Shown: one piece after another, positions 1 to 10,683 of the stretch
Position numbering within the stretch: position 1 is the stretch's first letter
Layout of the letters: each line of letters starts with the position of its first letter
DNA from: Flavobacteriaceae bacterium
GTDB taxonomy: Bacteria > Bacteroidota > Bacteroidia > Flavobacteriales > Flavobacteriaceae
Direction: 5' to 3'
Assembly: GCA_018623195.1 (NCBI GenBank)
Contig: JAAZVY010000002.1
Coordinates: 20,446 to 84,445, forward strand
DNA length: 64,000 bases
The notes under the pieces: generated by a model
The model's database searches: none
What the model saw: only the letters and a program-made list of their open reading frames with translations
What the model was told of the DNA's origin: nothing
Program-made: the position numbers and the translations under genes

Positions 1-983
1 GCATCTTCAGGATTATTTTCATTTACCACCGTGCCTGCATTAGCTCGTATAGGTAGCATTAGCCAGGTAGAGAGACCTAAAAAGAAAAAGAATACGCTGT
101 GTGTAAGTAAAGACCATAACGGGCTATTTGCTTTATTCGAGCGCTTAATGGCATACAGGAATCCCGCAGTCAAAACAATACCGAGAAAAATACTTCCTGA
201 GTTAAAGGGTAATCCTATACTGTTTACCATAAAGATTTCTACCGCTCCAAATAGCTTTAATATATAGGTAAGAGAAAATTTAAATACCAAAAATAGAAGG
301 GCTATCACGCTGACATGAGCGACGATAAAGTTTTTAACCGTAATCTGATGATACTTCTTGAAATAGTAGAGTAGACCAATCGATGGAATCGCTAGGAATC
401 CCATGAATTGAATTCCAAAGACCAATCCGACAACGAAACTTATAAGCAACACCCATCGATCCGCCTTTTGGTCTTTTAGTTCATCGGTCCATCGAATTCC
501 TAAATAAAGTAAGAGGGCCATCATTAGACTTGCCATGGCATAAACTTCAGTTTCAACGGCGTTAAACCAAAAGCTGTCTGAGAAACAAAGGGCGAGTGCT
601 CCGATCGTGCTCGCTGTTACCAGTTTTAATTCTTCAGCTGATGTTTCAGAATTTCCGATGATTCTTCGAATTAATCGATGAATGATTTGGTAGGTAAGTA
701 AAATGGTGAGCGCGCTAGAAAGTACCGATACCGAGTTGACCATGAGTGCTATTCTTTCTGGGTCACCAAAGGCGAAAAGCGCCGCAAAGGCTCCAATGAT
801 TTGAAAAAGGGGGGCTCCAGGAGGGTGACCTACCTGTAATTTTGCGGAGGTAGCGATGTATTCCCCGGCATCCCAAAAGCTAACAGTGGGTTCAACCGTA
901 AGCCCATAAGTTAAAAGAGCAACCGTAAATACTAGCCATGCACCTATATTTTGATAGCTCATTTTCTTGATAATTTCCCTCAT
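1..983 (-). CDS. DUF2723 family multi-pass membrane protein (TMEM260/protein O-mannosyltransferase-like), partial, continues past left edge
   Basis: Open minus-strand frame from ATG at 981-983 (MREIIKKMSYQNIGAWLVFTVALLTYGLTVEPTVSFWDAGEYIATSAKLQVGHPPGAPLFQIIGAF...). The 'SFWDAGEYIATSAKLQVGHPPGAPLFQ' motif is typical of DUF2723. Missing from the ORF track because it runs off the window. Confidence 0.88.
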   Translation of the reverse strand, partial: MREIIKKMSYQNIGAWLVFTVALLTYGLTVEPTVSFWDAGEYIATSAKLQVGHPPGAPLFQIIGAFAALFAFGDPERIALMVNSVSVLSSALTILLTYQIIHRLIRRIIGNSETSAEELKLVTASTIGALALCFSDSFWFNAVETEVYAMASLMMALLLYLGIRWTDELKDQKADRWVLLISFVVGLVFGIQFMGFLAIPSIGLLYYFKKYHQITVKNFIVAHVSVIALLFLVFKFSLTYILKLFGAVEIFMVNSIGLPFNSGSIFLGIVLTAGFLYAIKRSNKANSPLWSLLTHSVFFFFLGLSTWLMLPIRANAGTVVNENNPED

Positions 984-1029
984 CGTAAAAATCTTTTTGG
1001 AACGAACACGAAATTACCATTTTTAATTT

Positions 1030-1058
1030 TTGCTAATTCTAAGAATATTCTAAATTTG
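1030..1058 (+). promoter_or_regulatory. Bacteroidetes-type promoter of tRNA-Gln (TTG-N18-TAAATTTG)
   Basis: TTG at 1030-1032, 18-nt spacer, TAAATTTG at 1051-1058, matching the Bacteroidetes TTG / TAnnTTTG consensus, 17 nt before the tRNA. Confidence 0.6.
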
Positions 1059-1075
1059 CACCCTCGATTGAGTCT

Positions 1076-1150
1076 TGGCCTATGGTGTAATTGGTAACAC
1101 AGCTGATTTTGGTTCAGTCGTTCAAGGTTCGAGTCCTTGTAGGCCAACCA
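1076..1150 (+). tRNA. tRNA-Gln(TTG), 3' CCA included
   Basis: Acceptor TGGCCTA/TAGGCCA, anticodon stem GCTGA/TCAGT with loop TTTTGGT (anticodon TTG), T-loop GGTTCGAGTCC, A discriminator and encoded CCA. Confidence 0.93.
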
Positions 1151-1191
1151 ACTTTCTTCAAGCCTAGCTTGAACGTTTAGTAAAAGACATG

Positions 1192-1217
1192 AAGAGGGGA
1201 CATTAGTCCCCTCTTTT
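1192..1217 (+). terminator. Strong hairpin with T-tail between tRNA-Gln and rimP
   Basis: AAGAGGGGAC-ATTA-GTCCCCTCTT followed by TT; perfect 10-bp stem. Confidence 0.75.
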
Positions 1218-1227
1218 ATTAGGTAGT

Positions 1228-1692
1228 ATGGAATTTAAAGAACAGGTATTAACGCTTCTAAATCAAGCCTTTGAGAAAAGGCAAGATCTCTTTTTGATCG
1301 ATTTTTCAATGGATGCCAAGAGCCACATTGAAATTATTATCGATGGGGACAAAGGGGTAAGTATTAGTGACTGTGTAGAGATTTCTAGAGCTGTCGAGCA
1401 TCAATTAGATCGTGAAGTTCATGATTTCTCGTTGAGCGTTCAGTCTTCTGGGGCTACTGCGCCACTTAAGATGGCACGTCAATATCCGCAGCATAAGGGT
1501 AGAACACTGAAGGTGAAATCTGAGGGTTCTGAATTTAAGGGTAAACTTATCGAGGTAACAGATAATGAAATTACCCTGGAATGGAGCGAAAGAGTCCCTA
1601 AAGAGATTGGTAAAGGAAAACAAACGGTGGTTCGAAAAGAAACCATTGCATATAATACTATTGATCAAGCACAAATTGTGTTAACGTTTTAA
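1228..1692 (+). CDS. rimP: Ribosome maturation factor RimP
   Basis: 154 aa; RimP-like sequence; position directly before nusA-infB. Confidence 0.93.
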   Translation: MEFKEQVLTLLNQAFEKRQDLFLIDFSMDAKSHIEIIIDGDKGVSISDCVEISRAVEHQLDREVHDFSLSVQSSGATAPLKMARQYPQHKGRTLKVKSEGSEFKGKLIEVTDNEITLEWSERVPKEIGKGKQTVVRKETIAYNTIDQAQIVLTF

Positions 1693-1701
1693 TCGCTAAT
1701 T

Positions 1702-2934
1702 ATGGAGAATTTAGCACTTATTGAGTCGTTTTCTGAATTCAAAGACGACAAGTTCATCGACAGAGTAACCCTTATGGCTATTCTTGAAGAAGTGTTCAGA
1801 AATGCTTTAAAAAGAAAGTTTGGTTCGGATGATAACTTTGATATCATCATCAACCCTGATAAAGGAGATTTAGAGATTTGGAGAAATCGAATCGTAGTTG
1901 AGGATGATATGGTCGAGGATGAGAATGAACAAATTTCGTTGTCTGAAGCGCGTAAAATAGAGCCTGACTTTGAGGTAGGTGAGGACGTGTCTGAAGAGGT
2001 GAAGCTTATTGATCTTGGAAGACGTTCGATCTTAGCACTTCGCCAAAATCTAGTTGCTAGGATTCAAGAGCACGATAATACTACTATCTACAAACAATTC
2101 AAGGATCTTGAAGGTGAGATTTACACTGCTGAGGTGCACCATATTCGCCATAAAGCGGTCATCTTATTGGATGATGAAGGAAATGAGATCATTCTTCCGA
2201 AGGATCGTCAAATCCCTTCTGACTTCTTCAGAAAAGGGGATAATGTTCGAGGAATTATCGAGAGTGTTGAGCTGAAAGGAGTAAAACCTGCAATTATTTT
2301 GTCTAGAACTTCACCGAAGTTCTTAGAGCAGCTCTTTCATCAAGAGATTCCCGAGGTTTTTGATGGTTTGATTACCATTAAAAAAGTAGTTCGTATCCCT
2401 GGAGAAAAGGCGAAAGTGGCAGTAGATTCTTATGACGATCGTATTGATCCAGTAGGTGCATGCGTTGGAATGAAAGGTTCTCGTATTCACGGTATTGTAA
2501 GAGAGCTAGGAAATGAAAATATCGATGTAATTAATTGGACTAATAATAAGCAACTGCTTGTCACACGTGCATTAAGCCCAGCCCGTGTAAGCTCGGTTAA
2601 GCTGAATGATGAAGATATGACTGCTCAGGTTTATCTGAAGCCTGAAGAGGTTTCTAAAGCGATTGGACGCAGTGGTCATAACATTAGGCTAGCTGGTCAA
2701 CTTACCGGCTACGAAATCGACGTGTTTAGAGAAGGCGTTGAAGAAGATGTTGAGTTAACTGAATTCTCTGATGAAATCGATGCATGGATCATTCAAGAAT
2801 TCAAGAAGATTGGTCTTGATACGGCTAGAAGTGTATTAGAATTAGATATTGAGGATCTTATTAAACGCACCGACCTTGAAGAGGAGACTGTTCAAGAAGT
2901 TGTTAAAATACTAAAAGCAGAGTTTGAGGACTAA
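1702..2934 (+). CDS. nusA: Transcription termination/antitermination protein NusA
   Basis: NusA N-domain, S1 and KH regions (VDSYDDRIDPVGACVGMKGSRIHGIVRELGNENIDVI). Confidence 0.97.
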   Translation: MENLALIESFSEFKDDKFIDRVTLMAILEEVFRNALKRKFGSDDNFDIIINPDKGDLEIWRNRIVVEDDMVEDENEQISLSEARKIEPDFEVGEDVSEEVKLIDLGRRSILALRQNLVARIQEHDNTTIYKQFKDLEGEIYTAEVHHIRHKAVILLDDEGNEIILPKDRQIPSDFFRKGDNVRGIIESVELKGVKPAIILSRTSPKFLEQLFHQEIPEVFDGLITIKKVVRIPGEKAKVAVDSYDDRIDPVGACVGMKGSRIHGIVRELGNENIDVINWTNNKQLLVTRALSPARVSSVKLNDEDMTAQVYLKPEEVSKAIGRSGHNIRLAGQLTGYEIDVFREGVEEDVELTEFSDEIDAWIIQEFKKIGLDTARSVLELDIEDLIKRTDLEEETVQEVVKILKAEFED

Positions 2935-2982
2935 CCTCTTATATTTGTAAATCCGACCCCTAAAAAGGTAATAGCATTATTT

Positions 2983-5655
2983 ATGTCTGAAGAAAAGACC
3001 ATTAGAATTAATAAAGTACTCCGAGAACTTAATATTTCTCTCGATCGTGCTGTGGAGCATTTGAAGGAGAAGGGACATGAGATCGAAGCTCGTCCTACTA
3101 CCAAAATTAGTACTGTGGAGTACCAAGTTTTGCTTGATGAGTTTCAGACGGATATGTCTAAAAAAGTTGCTTCTATCGAGGTAGGGGAGGAGAAGAGAAA
3201 AGAAAAAGAAGCGCTACTTCAGCAAATTGAGAAAGAGCAGGAGGAGAAGAAGGCAATCAAAGAAAAGGAGCCAACTGTTATTAGAGGAAAAGCTTCGCTA
3301 TCTGGCCCTAAAACGGTAGGTAAGATTGATTTAAATCCGAAGGCAGAAGAGGTTAAAGAACCTGAGAAGGTTGAAGAAAAGGAAAAAGCATCCCTTGCAG
3401 AAGAGGTTAAAGAACCTGCAAAAGAAGAGCAACCGGTTGAGGTAAAAAAAGTTGCAGCTGCTGAAGCTCTCAAGGAAGCCCCTAAGAAAGAGGAGGTTAA
3501 AGAAGAAAAGCCTACTACAGAAGCAGAGGGTGATCAAATTAAAACCCAATACCAGACTTTATCAGGTCCAAAGATCGTTGGTGCCAAGATTGATCTGACT
3601 CAGTTTGAAAAGAAAAAGAAGCCTGCTGAAGCTAATGCTGAAAATGATCGAAAGCGTAAGCGTAAGAGAATTGTTAGCGATAAGAATACGCACAAAGGGG
3701 GAAATAAAAAAGGAGGAAGAAATCAACCTCAAGTTCAACGTGCCGAACCTACTGAGGAAGAGGTTCAAAGACAGGTTCGCGAAACCTTAGAAAAGCTTCA
3801 AGGAAAGTCTTCTAAAGGGAAAGGGGCGCGTTATAGAAAAGAAAAGAGAGATCTTCACGAGCAACAAAGAGAGCGCGAACAAGAACAGCAAGAGCTTGAA
3901 AGCAAGGTGCTCAAAGTGACAGAGTTTGTTACGGTCAATGAAGTTGCTACTATGATGGATGTGTCTTCAACCCAAGTGATTTCTGCATGTATGTCGTTAG
4001 GAATCATGGTTACCATGAATCAGAGATTAGATGCTGAAACCTTAACGATCGTTGCTGATGAATTTGGCTATCAGGTGGAGTTTATGCAAGCTGAGCTTGA
4101 AGAGACAGTCATAGAGGAAATTACAGATAGTGAAGATGATCTTCAGCCTAGAGCACCAATTGTTACGGTAATGGGGCACGTAGATCATGGTAAAACCTCG
4201 TTACTTGACTATATCAGAAAAGAGAATGTAATCGCTGGTGAAAGTGGGGGAATTACCCAACACATAGGTGCCTACGGTGTAACTCTTGAAAGCGGTCAGA
4301 AAATATCGTTTTTAGACACTCCTGGTCACGAAGCCTTTACGGCGATGCGTGCTAGAGGTGCACAGGTTACAGATATCGCAATTATCGTTGTTGCGGCAGA
4401 TGATGATATTATGCCTCAGACGAAAGAAGCTATTGCTCACGCGCAAGCTGCTGGAGTGCCTATGGTATTTGCGATTAACAAAATAGATCGTCCAACCGCT
4501 AATCCGGATAAGATTAAAGAAGGCCTTGCTGCCATGAATCTCTTGGTAGAAGATTGGGGTGGTAAAATTCAATCTCATGATATCTCGGCTAAAACAGGTC
4601 AGGGGGTTAATGAACTTCTTGAAAAGGTTCTTTTAGAGGCTGAACTTTTAGAGTTGAAGGCTAATCCGAATCGCGAGGCTTCGGGTACAGTGGTCGAGGC
4701 TTTCCTTGACAAGGGTAGAGGTTATGTGTCCACTATTCTTGTACAAAATGGAACTCTTCGAATCGGAGATTATGTTTTAGCGGGAACTTCAAGTGGTAAA
4801 ATACGCGCCATGCAAGATGAGCGTGGCAAGAACATTAAAGAGGCAGGTCCTGCTACACCGATATCAATCCTAGGACTCGATGGAGCTCCCCAGGCTGGTG
4901 ATCGTTTTAATGTGCTAATTGATGAGCGTGAAGCTAAGCAAATTGCTCAGAAGCGATCTCAATTACAAAGAGAGCAGAGTGTTCGAGCTCAGCGTCAGCT
5001 TACTTTAGATGAGATTGGTAGACGTATTGCAGTTGGTGATTTCCAAGAACTTAATATTATCCTTAAAGGGGATGTAGATGGTTCAGTGGAGGCTTTAACT
5101 GATTCGTTCCAGAAACTTTCAACTGAGGAAATTCAAGTCAACATCATCCACAAAGGTGTTGGTGCGATTACCGAGTCTGATGTGTTACTTGCAAGTGCTT
5201 CATCAGCGGTAGTGATCGGATTTAACGTGCGACCTATGGCAAACGCCCGTACCGTTGCTGAGAAGGAAGAAGTTGACATCCGTACCTACTCAATTATCTA
5301 CGATGCTATTGATGATATCAAGAAGGCAATGGAGGGTATGTTGAGTCCTGAAATGAAAGAAGAAGTTACCGGTACTGCAGAAATTCGTGAAACCTTTAAG
5401 ATTTCTAAGATTGGAACCATTGCAGGCTGTATGGTTCTTTCAGGTAAAATCTTCAGAAATTCCAAGATTCGTATCATTCGTGATGGTGTTGTAACCTTCG
5501 ATGGTGAACTCGCTTCGCTTAAACGATTCAAAGACGATGTTAAAGAAGTTTCAAAGGGTTATGATTGTGGACTTCAGGTCAAGAATTACAACGATATTAG
5601 AGTCGACGACCAGATAGAAGCTTACCAAGAAGTGGCGGTACAGAAAAAACTTTAA
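2983..5655 (+). CDS. infB: Translation initiation factor IF-2
   Basis: GTPase motifs [36 protein letters not shown]; long charged N-terminus. Confidence 0.98.
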   Translation: MSEEKTIRINKVLRELNISLDRAVEHLKEKGHEIEARPTTKISTVEYQVLLDEFQTDMSKKVASIEVGEEKRKEKEALLQQIEKEQEEKKAIKEKEPTVIRGKASLSGPKTVGKIDLNPKAEEVKEPEKVEEKEKASLAEEVKEPAKEEQPVEVKKVAAAEALKEAPKKEEVKEEKPTTEAEGDQIKTQYQTLSGPKIVGAKIDLTQFEKKKKPAEANAENDRKRKRKRIVSDKNTHKGGNKKGGRNQPQVQRAEPTEEEVQRQVRETLEKLQGKSSKGKGARYRKEKRDLHEQQREREQEQQELESKVLKVTEFVTVNEVATMMDVSSTQVISACMSLGIMVTMNQRLDAETLTIVADEFGYQVEFMQAELEETVIEEITDSEDDLQPRAPIVTVMGHVDHGKTSLLDYIRKENVIAGESGGITQHIGAYGVTLESGQKISFLDTPGHEAFTAMRARGAQVTDIAIIVVAADDDIMPQTKEAIAHAQAAGVPMVFAINKIDRPTANPDKIKEGLAAMNLLVEDWGGKIQSHDISAKTGQGVNELLEKVLLEAELLELKANPNREASGTVVEAFLDKGRGYVSTILVQNGTLRIGDYVLAGTSSGKIRAMQDERGKNIKEAGPATPISILGLDGAPQAGDRFNVLIDEREAKQIAQKRSQLQREQSVRAQRQLTLDEIGRRIAVGDFQELNIILKGDVDGSVEALTDSFQKLSTEEIQVNIIHKGVGAITESDVLLASASSAVVIGFNVRPMANARTVAEKEEVDIRTYSIIYDAIDDIKKAMEGMLSPEMKEEVTGTAEIRETFKISKIGTIAGCMVLSGKIFRNSKIRIIRDGVVTFDGELASLKRFKDDVKEVSKGYDCGLQVKNYNDIRVDDQIEAYQEVAVQKKL

Positions 5656-6059
5656 TTGTTTTTTCCGGGTTCTAGAATCATGATCCCTCTAAAAAAAGGA
5701 CGAAGCCTCTTAGAGGCTTTTTCTGTTTCTAGACGTGTTCTAAAGTGCTCTAAGCGAAGACGATAGGTAGGCGAATTAAAAGACAGTTTCAGAGGGTGTT
5801 TTTGATGAAAAATCGTATCCTCAGCAAATAGAGTGTTGTAGCGTTCTTTTAAATTCTCCATCTCGGTAAGTGAGCCGAAACCTAATTGAATTTGGTAGTC
5901 ACCCTTCTCAACCTTCATTAGTCTATAAATATCACTCAATTGTGAGATGCTGACTTCTGTGAATGGAACAGAGTCTAAACTTAATTCTTTCACTTGGGAA
6001 TAACTGATCGAAGTCATTAAAAGACTAGTAATAAGACAGTTAAATATTTTATTTTTCAT
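5652..6059 (-). CDS. SPOR-like secreted protein, convergent with infB
   Basis: 135 aa with signal peptide; '[25 protein letters not shown]...[31 protein letters not shown]' resembles a SPOR domain. Confidence 0.7.
   Translation of the reverse strand: MKNKIFNCLITSLLMTSISYSQVKELSLDSVPFTEVSISQLSDIYRLMKVEKGDYQIQLGFGSLTEMENLKERYNTLFAEDTIFHQKHPLKLSFNSPTYRLRLEHFRTRLETEKASKRLRPFFRGIMILEPGKNN
5703..5724 (+). terminator. Probable infB terminator inside the convergent CDS
   Basis: AAGCCTCT-T-AGAGGCTT followed by a T run, about 50 nt after the infB stop. Confidence 0.6.
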
Positions 6060-6254
6060 TGCTTAATTGCTGTTTGCTCTGTTGCCTTCGCAAGGTAATC
6101 AATTCCTTTAGGACAAAAATATTATTTAGAACGATTACAAATTACAAGAACCTCAAACTTAACTTTTTTAATACCCCCTTCAGTATTATTTTTGTGGCAA
6201 TTTGAGATGATTATGCCGTTGTAGAATGCGGTTATTTTTGCATAATTAAGCTAT

Positions 6255-7568
6255 ATGAAAGGATTTCCTAACCTCCTAAAACAAGCTCTTTTCTCATTAG
6301 TGCTTGTTGTTAGTGCTACTTCTCTCTCTTTTGGGCAAGATGGTGGTGACCCGGCCAAGGGTAAACAATTGTTCAATCAAAATTGTGCTGCTTGTCACGC
6401 GCTAAACCGTAAAATGACAGGTCCTGCTTTAGCAAACGTTGAATCGCGATTGGCTGAAGATGAAGGTCTTGATCGTGATTGGTTGTATGCGTGGATTAAA
6501 AACAGTTCTGGGGTTATTAATTCTGGAGACGATTACGCCAATCGTATTTATAACGAGTACAATAAAGCGGCAATGACTGCTTTCCCCACCTTATCGAATG
6601 AGGATATAGATAATATTTTAGCATACACGGCAGCTCCTCCACCCGCTCCCGTTGTTCCTGCTGCTACCGCTACTGCAGCAGCTGCTTCTTCTGAAGGAAA
6701 TGGTGCAAATAGTGATTTAGTTCTTGCGGTTCTATCCTTTGTTTTACTTGTTCTAGTAGCAATGCTTGTTTTAGTTAATCGAACACTACGTCAAATTGCG
6801 GTTGCTAATGGTATTGATGTTGAAAAGGAAAAAGTGCAACGTTTACCGCTATGGAAGGCTTTTGCGCAAAATCAATTTTTAGTATTTGTTTCGGTTGTAA
6901 TTCTCCTTTTAAGTAGTGCCTATTTTGCTTATGCATATATGATGCAGGTAGGTATCGATCAAGGATATGCTCCAGTTCAACCCATCCATTATTCACATAA
7001 GATTCACGCTGGAGATAATAAAATTGAATGTACTTACTGCCACAGTTCTGCTAGAGTTTCTAAGCATTCGGGAATTCCTTCGTTAAACGTTTGTATGAAT
7101 TGTCACAAGTCGATCTATGAGTACACGGGTAATCCTGAAGGTCCTTCTGCTGAAGATCTAGCAAATGGTTACACGAATGAATTCTATACTGGTGAAATTA
7201 AGAAGCTGTACAAGGCCGTAGGTTGGGACGAAGAAAATCAACGTTACACCGGAGAGAGCTATCCTGTAGAATGGGTTCGTATTCACAATCTCCCAGACTT
7301 TGTTTACTTCAACCACTCTCAGCACTACAGTGTTGCTGGTGTTGAATGTCAAACTTGTCACGGTCCAGTTGAAGAAATGGAAGTAATGTATCAATATGCA
7401 CCGCTGACTATGGGATGGTGTATCAATTGTCACCGTGAAACTAACGTTCAACTTACTTCGAATCCTTATTACGAAAAGATTCACGAAGAATTGTCTAAAA
7501 AATATGGGGTCGATGAGCTAACTGCAGCTCAAATGGGTGGCCTTGAATGTGGTAAGTGCCACTATTAA
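6255..7568 (+). CDS. actA: Alternative Complex III subunit ActA, multiheme cytochrome c with N-terminal monoheme domain
   Basis: CAACH near the N-terminus, a central TM helix, then CTYCH, CMNCH, CQTCH, CINCH, CGKCH. Confidence 0.92.
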   Translation: MKGFPNLLKQALFSLVLVVSATSLSFGQDGGDPAKGKQLFNQNCAACHALNRKMTGPALANVESRLAEDEGLDRDWLYAWIKNSSGVINSGDDYANRIYNEYNKAAMTAFPTLSNEDIDNILAYTAAPPPAPVVPAATATAAAASSEGNGANSDLVLAVLSFVLLVLVAMLVLVNRTLRQIAVANGIDVEKEKVQRLPLWKAFAQNQFLVFVSVVILLLSSAYFAYAYMMQVGIDQGYAPVQPIHYSHKIHAGDNKIECTYCHSSARVSKHSGIPSLNVCMNCHKSIYEYTGNPEGPSAEDLANGYTNEFYTGEIKKLYKAVGWDEENQRYTGESYPVEWVRIHNLPDFVYFNHSQHYSVAGVECQTCHGPVEEMEVMYQYAPLTMGWCINCHRETNVQLTSNPYYEKIHEELSKKYGVDELTAAQMGGLECGKCHY

Positions 7569-7587
7569 TCTGGAATTCTACAATATT

Positions 7588-10500
7588 ATGGCATCACATA
7601 AACAATATTGGAAAAGTGAAGCGGAGCTTACAAACGACCCGGTGGTTGAACAATTAGCTCAAAACGAATTCACCGAAACCTTACCTGTAAATGATTTCTT
7701 TGAACAAGAATCATCATTAAAAGATTCTCAATCGTCACGTAGAGATTTTCTTAAGTTCTTAGGTTTTAGTACTGCAGCTGCAACACTTGCGGCGTGCGAA
7801 GGGCCTGTTAAGAAATCCATTCCTTACGTGATTCAACCAGACGAAATCGTTCCAGGAGTTGCGAATTATTACGCAACAACGATAGCAGATGGTTATGACT
7901 TTGCAAGTGTCTTGGTAAAGACTCGCGAAGGTCGTCCTATTAAGATTGAGAATAATGATCGTGCCACTCTTTTCGGAGGGGCTAATGCTCGTGTTCAAGC
8001 CTCTGTACTAAACCTTTACGATAAGAATAGATTACAAGGCCCTGAGGCTTCTGGATCTGTAATTTCTTGGAGTGATTTGGATGCAGCTGTCATTGCGAGA
8101 TTAGAAAGTGCTAAGAACTCTGGAAAAAAAGTTTTTGTTCTTTCTGGTACTAAGGCTAGTCCTTCATACTCAAAAGCTATTGAAGCTTTAAAAGCTAAGT
8201 ATCCGAATGTTGAGTACCATACCTATGATGCTATTTCATCCGCTTCTGCTCTAGATGCTTTTGAAGAGGCCTATGGCGAAAGAGCCCTGGCTGACTATAA
8301 CCTTTCTTCTGCGGATATCATCGTATCGTTCGATGCTGATTTCTTGGGTGATTGGCAAGGTGGTGGTTATTCTAAAGGATATGCAAAAAATCGCGTACCG
8401 CATCACGGACACATGTCGCATCATGTACAACTAGAGTCGAACATGACTTTAAGTGGGGCTAACGCTGATAAACGTATACCTCTCACAACGGTAGAGCAAA
8501 AGAGAGCACTTGCTGCATTATATAATGCGCTTAAAGGAGTTTCAGCGTCAGAATCAACTACATCGATTTCTGGTCATGTTAACGCAATGGCTCAAAAGCT
8601 TAAAACTGCAGGTTCTAAAGCGGTTGTTCTTTGCGGTATTGATGATAAGGACGCACAACTGATCACGCTAGCTATTAATGAATTGCTGAAAAGTGATGCT
8701 TTTGATGTTGCCGAGCCAAAATACGTTCGTTCAGCTTCGGCTTCGGTTCTTGAAGATATAATTGCTGCCGCTAATAAAAATGAAGTTGCAGCTATCTTAA
8801 TCGATGGGGTTAACCCACTATACAGTGCTCCTAATGCAGAAGCTTTTTCTTCTGCCTTGTCGCAAATCGGTTTTTCTGTAACCTCTTCTTTCTCATTAAC
8901 TGAAACTGCAGCGGCCTCTACTTTTGTTGCATCTGCTTCTCATTTCCTTGAATCATGGGGTGATGTTGAGATTAAGAAAGGTCATTATGGAATTACTCAG
9001 CCGGTGATTCGAAATCTTTTTGACACTCGTCAATTTGAACAATCATTGCTAGTTTGGGCAGGAGTTTCTGAAACCTACCATGATTTCATTCAAAAGAATT
9101 GGAGAAGTACTGTTTTAAAAGGTAGTTCATGGAGTCAAGCGGTTCAAGATGGAGTTTTCTACAGCTCTTCTAAAGGATCTCGTAACTTCGGAATTAGCGA
9201 AGGTGATTTACAATTGTCTTCGAATAAACTTTCTAATTCATCATCAAATGGTGTTGAATTAGTTCTTTATGCAAAAACCGGAATGGGTGACGGTCAAATG
9301 GCAAACAATCCTTGGTTGCAAGAATTCCCAGATCCTATTTCAAGAGCATCATGGGATAATTACCTGACGATCTCTAAGGCTGATGCATTAGCCTACGGTT
9401 TTGAAAATATAAATGTTGCTAACGGTGGTCTTGATGGTAGTTATGCTACGCTAAAGGTTGGTGATGTAACTTTAAATAGAGTTCCTGTTCTTATTCAACC
9501 AGGTCAAGCTAAAGGCACGGTTGGTTTAGCACTAGGTTACGGCCGTAAATCGGGTATTCAAGAAGAAATGCAAACCGGAGTGAATGCTTACTCACTGTAC
9601 CTTGGTCAATCTAAAGTACAATCGGTTACCATAGAAAAGGAACGCGGAATGCACGAATTTGCATGCGTACAGCTGCATAAAACTCTAATGGGCCGTGGTG
9701 ATATCATCAAAGAAACTACCCTAGAGGATTTTATTAGCAAGCCTTCAGAAGAATGGAATCCAACTCCAATGGTGTCTTTAGATCACCAAGAAGTTCCAGC
9801 TACCTCTGTAGACCTTTGGGAATCATTCGATCGTACCGTAGGTCATCATTTTAATCTGTCGATTGATCTAAATGCATGTACAGGATGTGGTGCTTGTGTT
9901 ATTGCATGTCACGCCGAAAATAATGTACCCGTTGTTGGTAAACATGAAATTAGAGTATCAAGAGATATGCACTGGTTGCGTATTGATAGATATTATTCTT
10001 CAGAGGAAACTTTTGCTCAGGATACTGAGAAGAAAGAGAATCTAGATGGTTTATTCGGTGATAACGGTAGTCTAAGTGGATTTGGGTCTATGGAAGATCC
10101 TTCAGAAAATCCTCAAGTAGCCTTCCAGCCAGTAATGTGTCAGCACTGTAATCATGCCCCTTGTGAGACCGTATGTCCTGTTGCTGCTACTTCGCACTCG
10201 CGTCAAGGTCAAAACCATATGGCATACAACCGTTGTATTGGTACAAGATATTGTGCGAATAACTGTCCTTATAAAGTTCGCCGCTTTAACTGGTTCTTAT
10301 ACAACCAAAATGATGAATTTGATTTCCACATGAACAATGACCTTGGTCGTATGGTTCTAAACCCAGATGTGAATGTTCGTTCTAGAGGGGTGATGGAAAA
10401 ATGCTCAATGTGTATCCAACGTACCCAGAAAACTATTCTGGATGCTAAAGCTGAAGGACGCTCAATTAAGGATGGTGAATTCCAGACGGCTTGTTCTGCG

Positions 10501-10662
10501 GCTTGTGATACAGGGGCTTTAGTGTTTGGTGATATTAACGACAAAGAAAGTCGTGTTGCTGAACTTAAAGAAAGTGAGCGCATGTACCATCTATTAGAGC
10601 ATGTAGGTACTCAGCCTAATGTGTTCTACCATGTCAAAGTAAGAAATACCGAAAAGGCCTAA
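7588..10662 (+). CDS. actB: Alternative Complex III subunit ActB (TAT-variant molybdopterin-oxidoreductase-like with C-terminal Fe-S domain)
   Basis: SSRRDFLKFLGFSTAAATLAAC TAT-like segment; ferredoxin Cys clusters (CTGCGACVIACHAENN, CQHCNHAPCETVCP, CIGTRYCANNCPYKVRRFNW). The ATG at 7588 avoids the actA overlap of the 7537 start. Confidence 0.93.
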   Translation: MASHKQYWKSEAELTNDPVVEQLAQNEFTETLPVNDFFEQESSLKDSQSSRRDFLKFLGFSTAAATLAACEGPVKKSIPYVIQPDEIVPGVANYYATTIADGYDFASVLVKTREGRPIKIENNDRATLFGGANARVQASVLNLYDKNRLQGPEASGSVISWSDLDAAVIARLESAKNSGKKVFVLSGTKASPSYSKAIEALKAKYPNVEYHTYDAISSASALDAFEEAYGERALADYNLSSADIIVSFDADFLGDWQGGGYSKGYAKNRVPHHGHMSHHVQLESNMTLSGANADKRIPLTTVEQKRALAALYNALKGVSASESTTSISGHVNAMAQKLKTAGSKAVVLCGIDDKDAQLITLAINELLKSDAFDVAEPKYVRSASASVLEDIIAAANKNEVAAILIDGVNPLYSAPNAEAFSSALSQIGFSVTSSFSLTETAAASTFVASASHFLESWGDVEIKKGHYGITQPVIRNLFDTRQFEQSLLVWAGVSETYHDFIQKNWRSTVLKGSSWSQAVQDGVFYSSSKGSRNFGISEGDLQLSSNKLSNSSSNGVELVLYAKTGMGDGQMANNPWLQEFPDPISRASWDNYLTISKADALAYGFENINVANGGLDGSYATLKVGDVTLNRVPVLIQPGQAKGTVGLALGYGRKSGIQEEMQTGVNAYSLYLGQSKVQSVTIEKERGMHEFACVQLHKTLMGRGDIIKETTLEDFISKPSEEWNPTPMVSLDHQEVPATSVDLWESFDRTVGHHFNLSIDLNACTGCGACVIACHAENNVPVVGKHEIRVSRDMHWLRIDRYYSSEETFAQDTEKKENLDGLFGDNGSLSGFGSMEDPSENPQVAFQPVMCQHCNHAPCETVCPVAATSHSRQGQNHMAYNRCIGTRYCANNCPYKVRRFNWFLYNQNDEFDFHMNNDLGRMVLNPDVNVRSRGVMEKCSMCIQRTQKTILDAKAEGRSIKDGEFQTACSAACDTGALVFGDINDKESRVAELKESERMYHLLEHVGTQPNVFYHVKVRNTEKA

Positions 10663-10683
10663 TCATTAATAATACAATCTATT

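Noticed and set aside
31-267. 78-aa plus-strand ORF at left edge
   Set aside because: Lies antisense within the clear DUF2723 frame running off the window.
7537-7587. Upstream start for ActB
   Set aside because: Overlaps actA coding sequence; ATG 7588 gives a normal MASHKQYW start.
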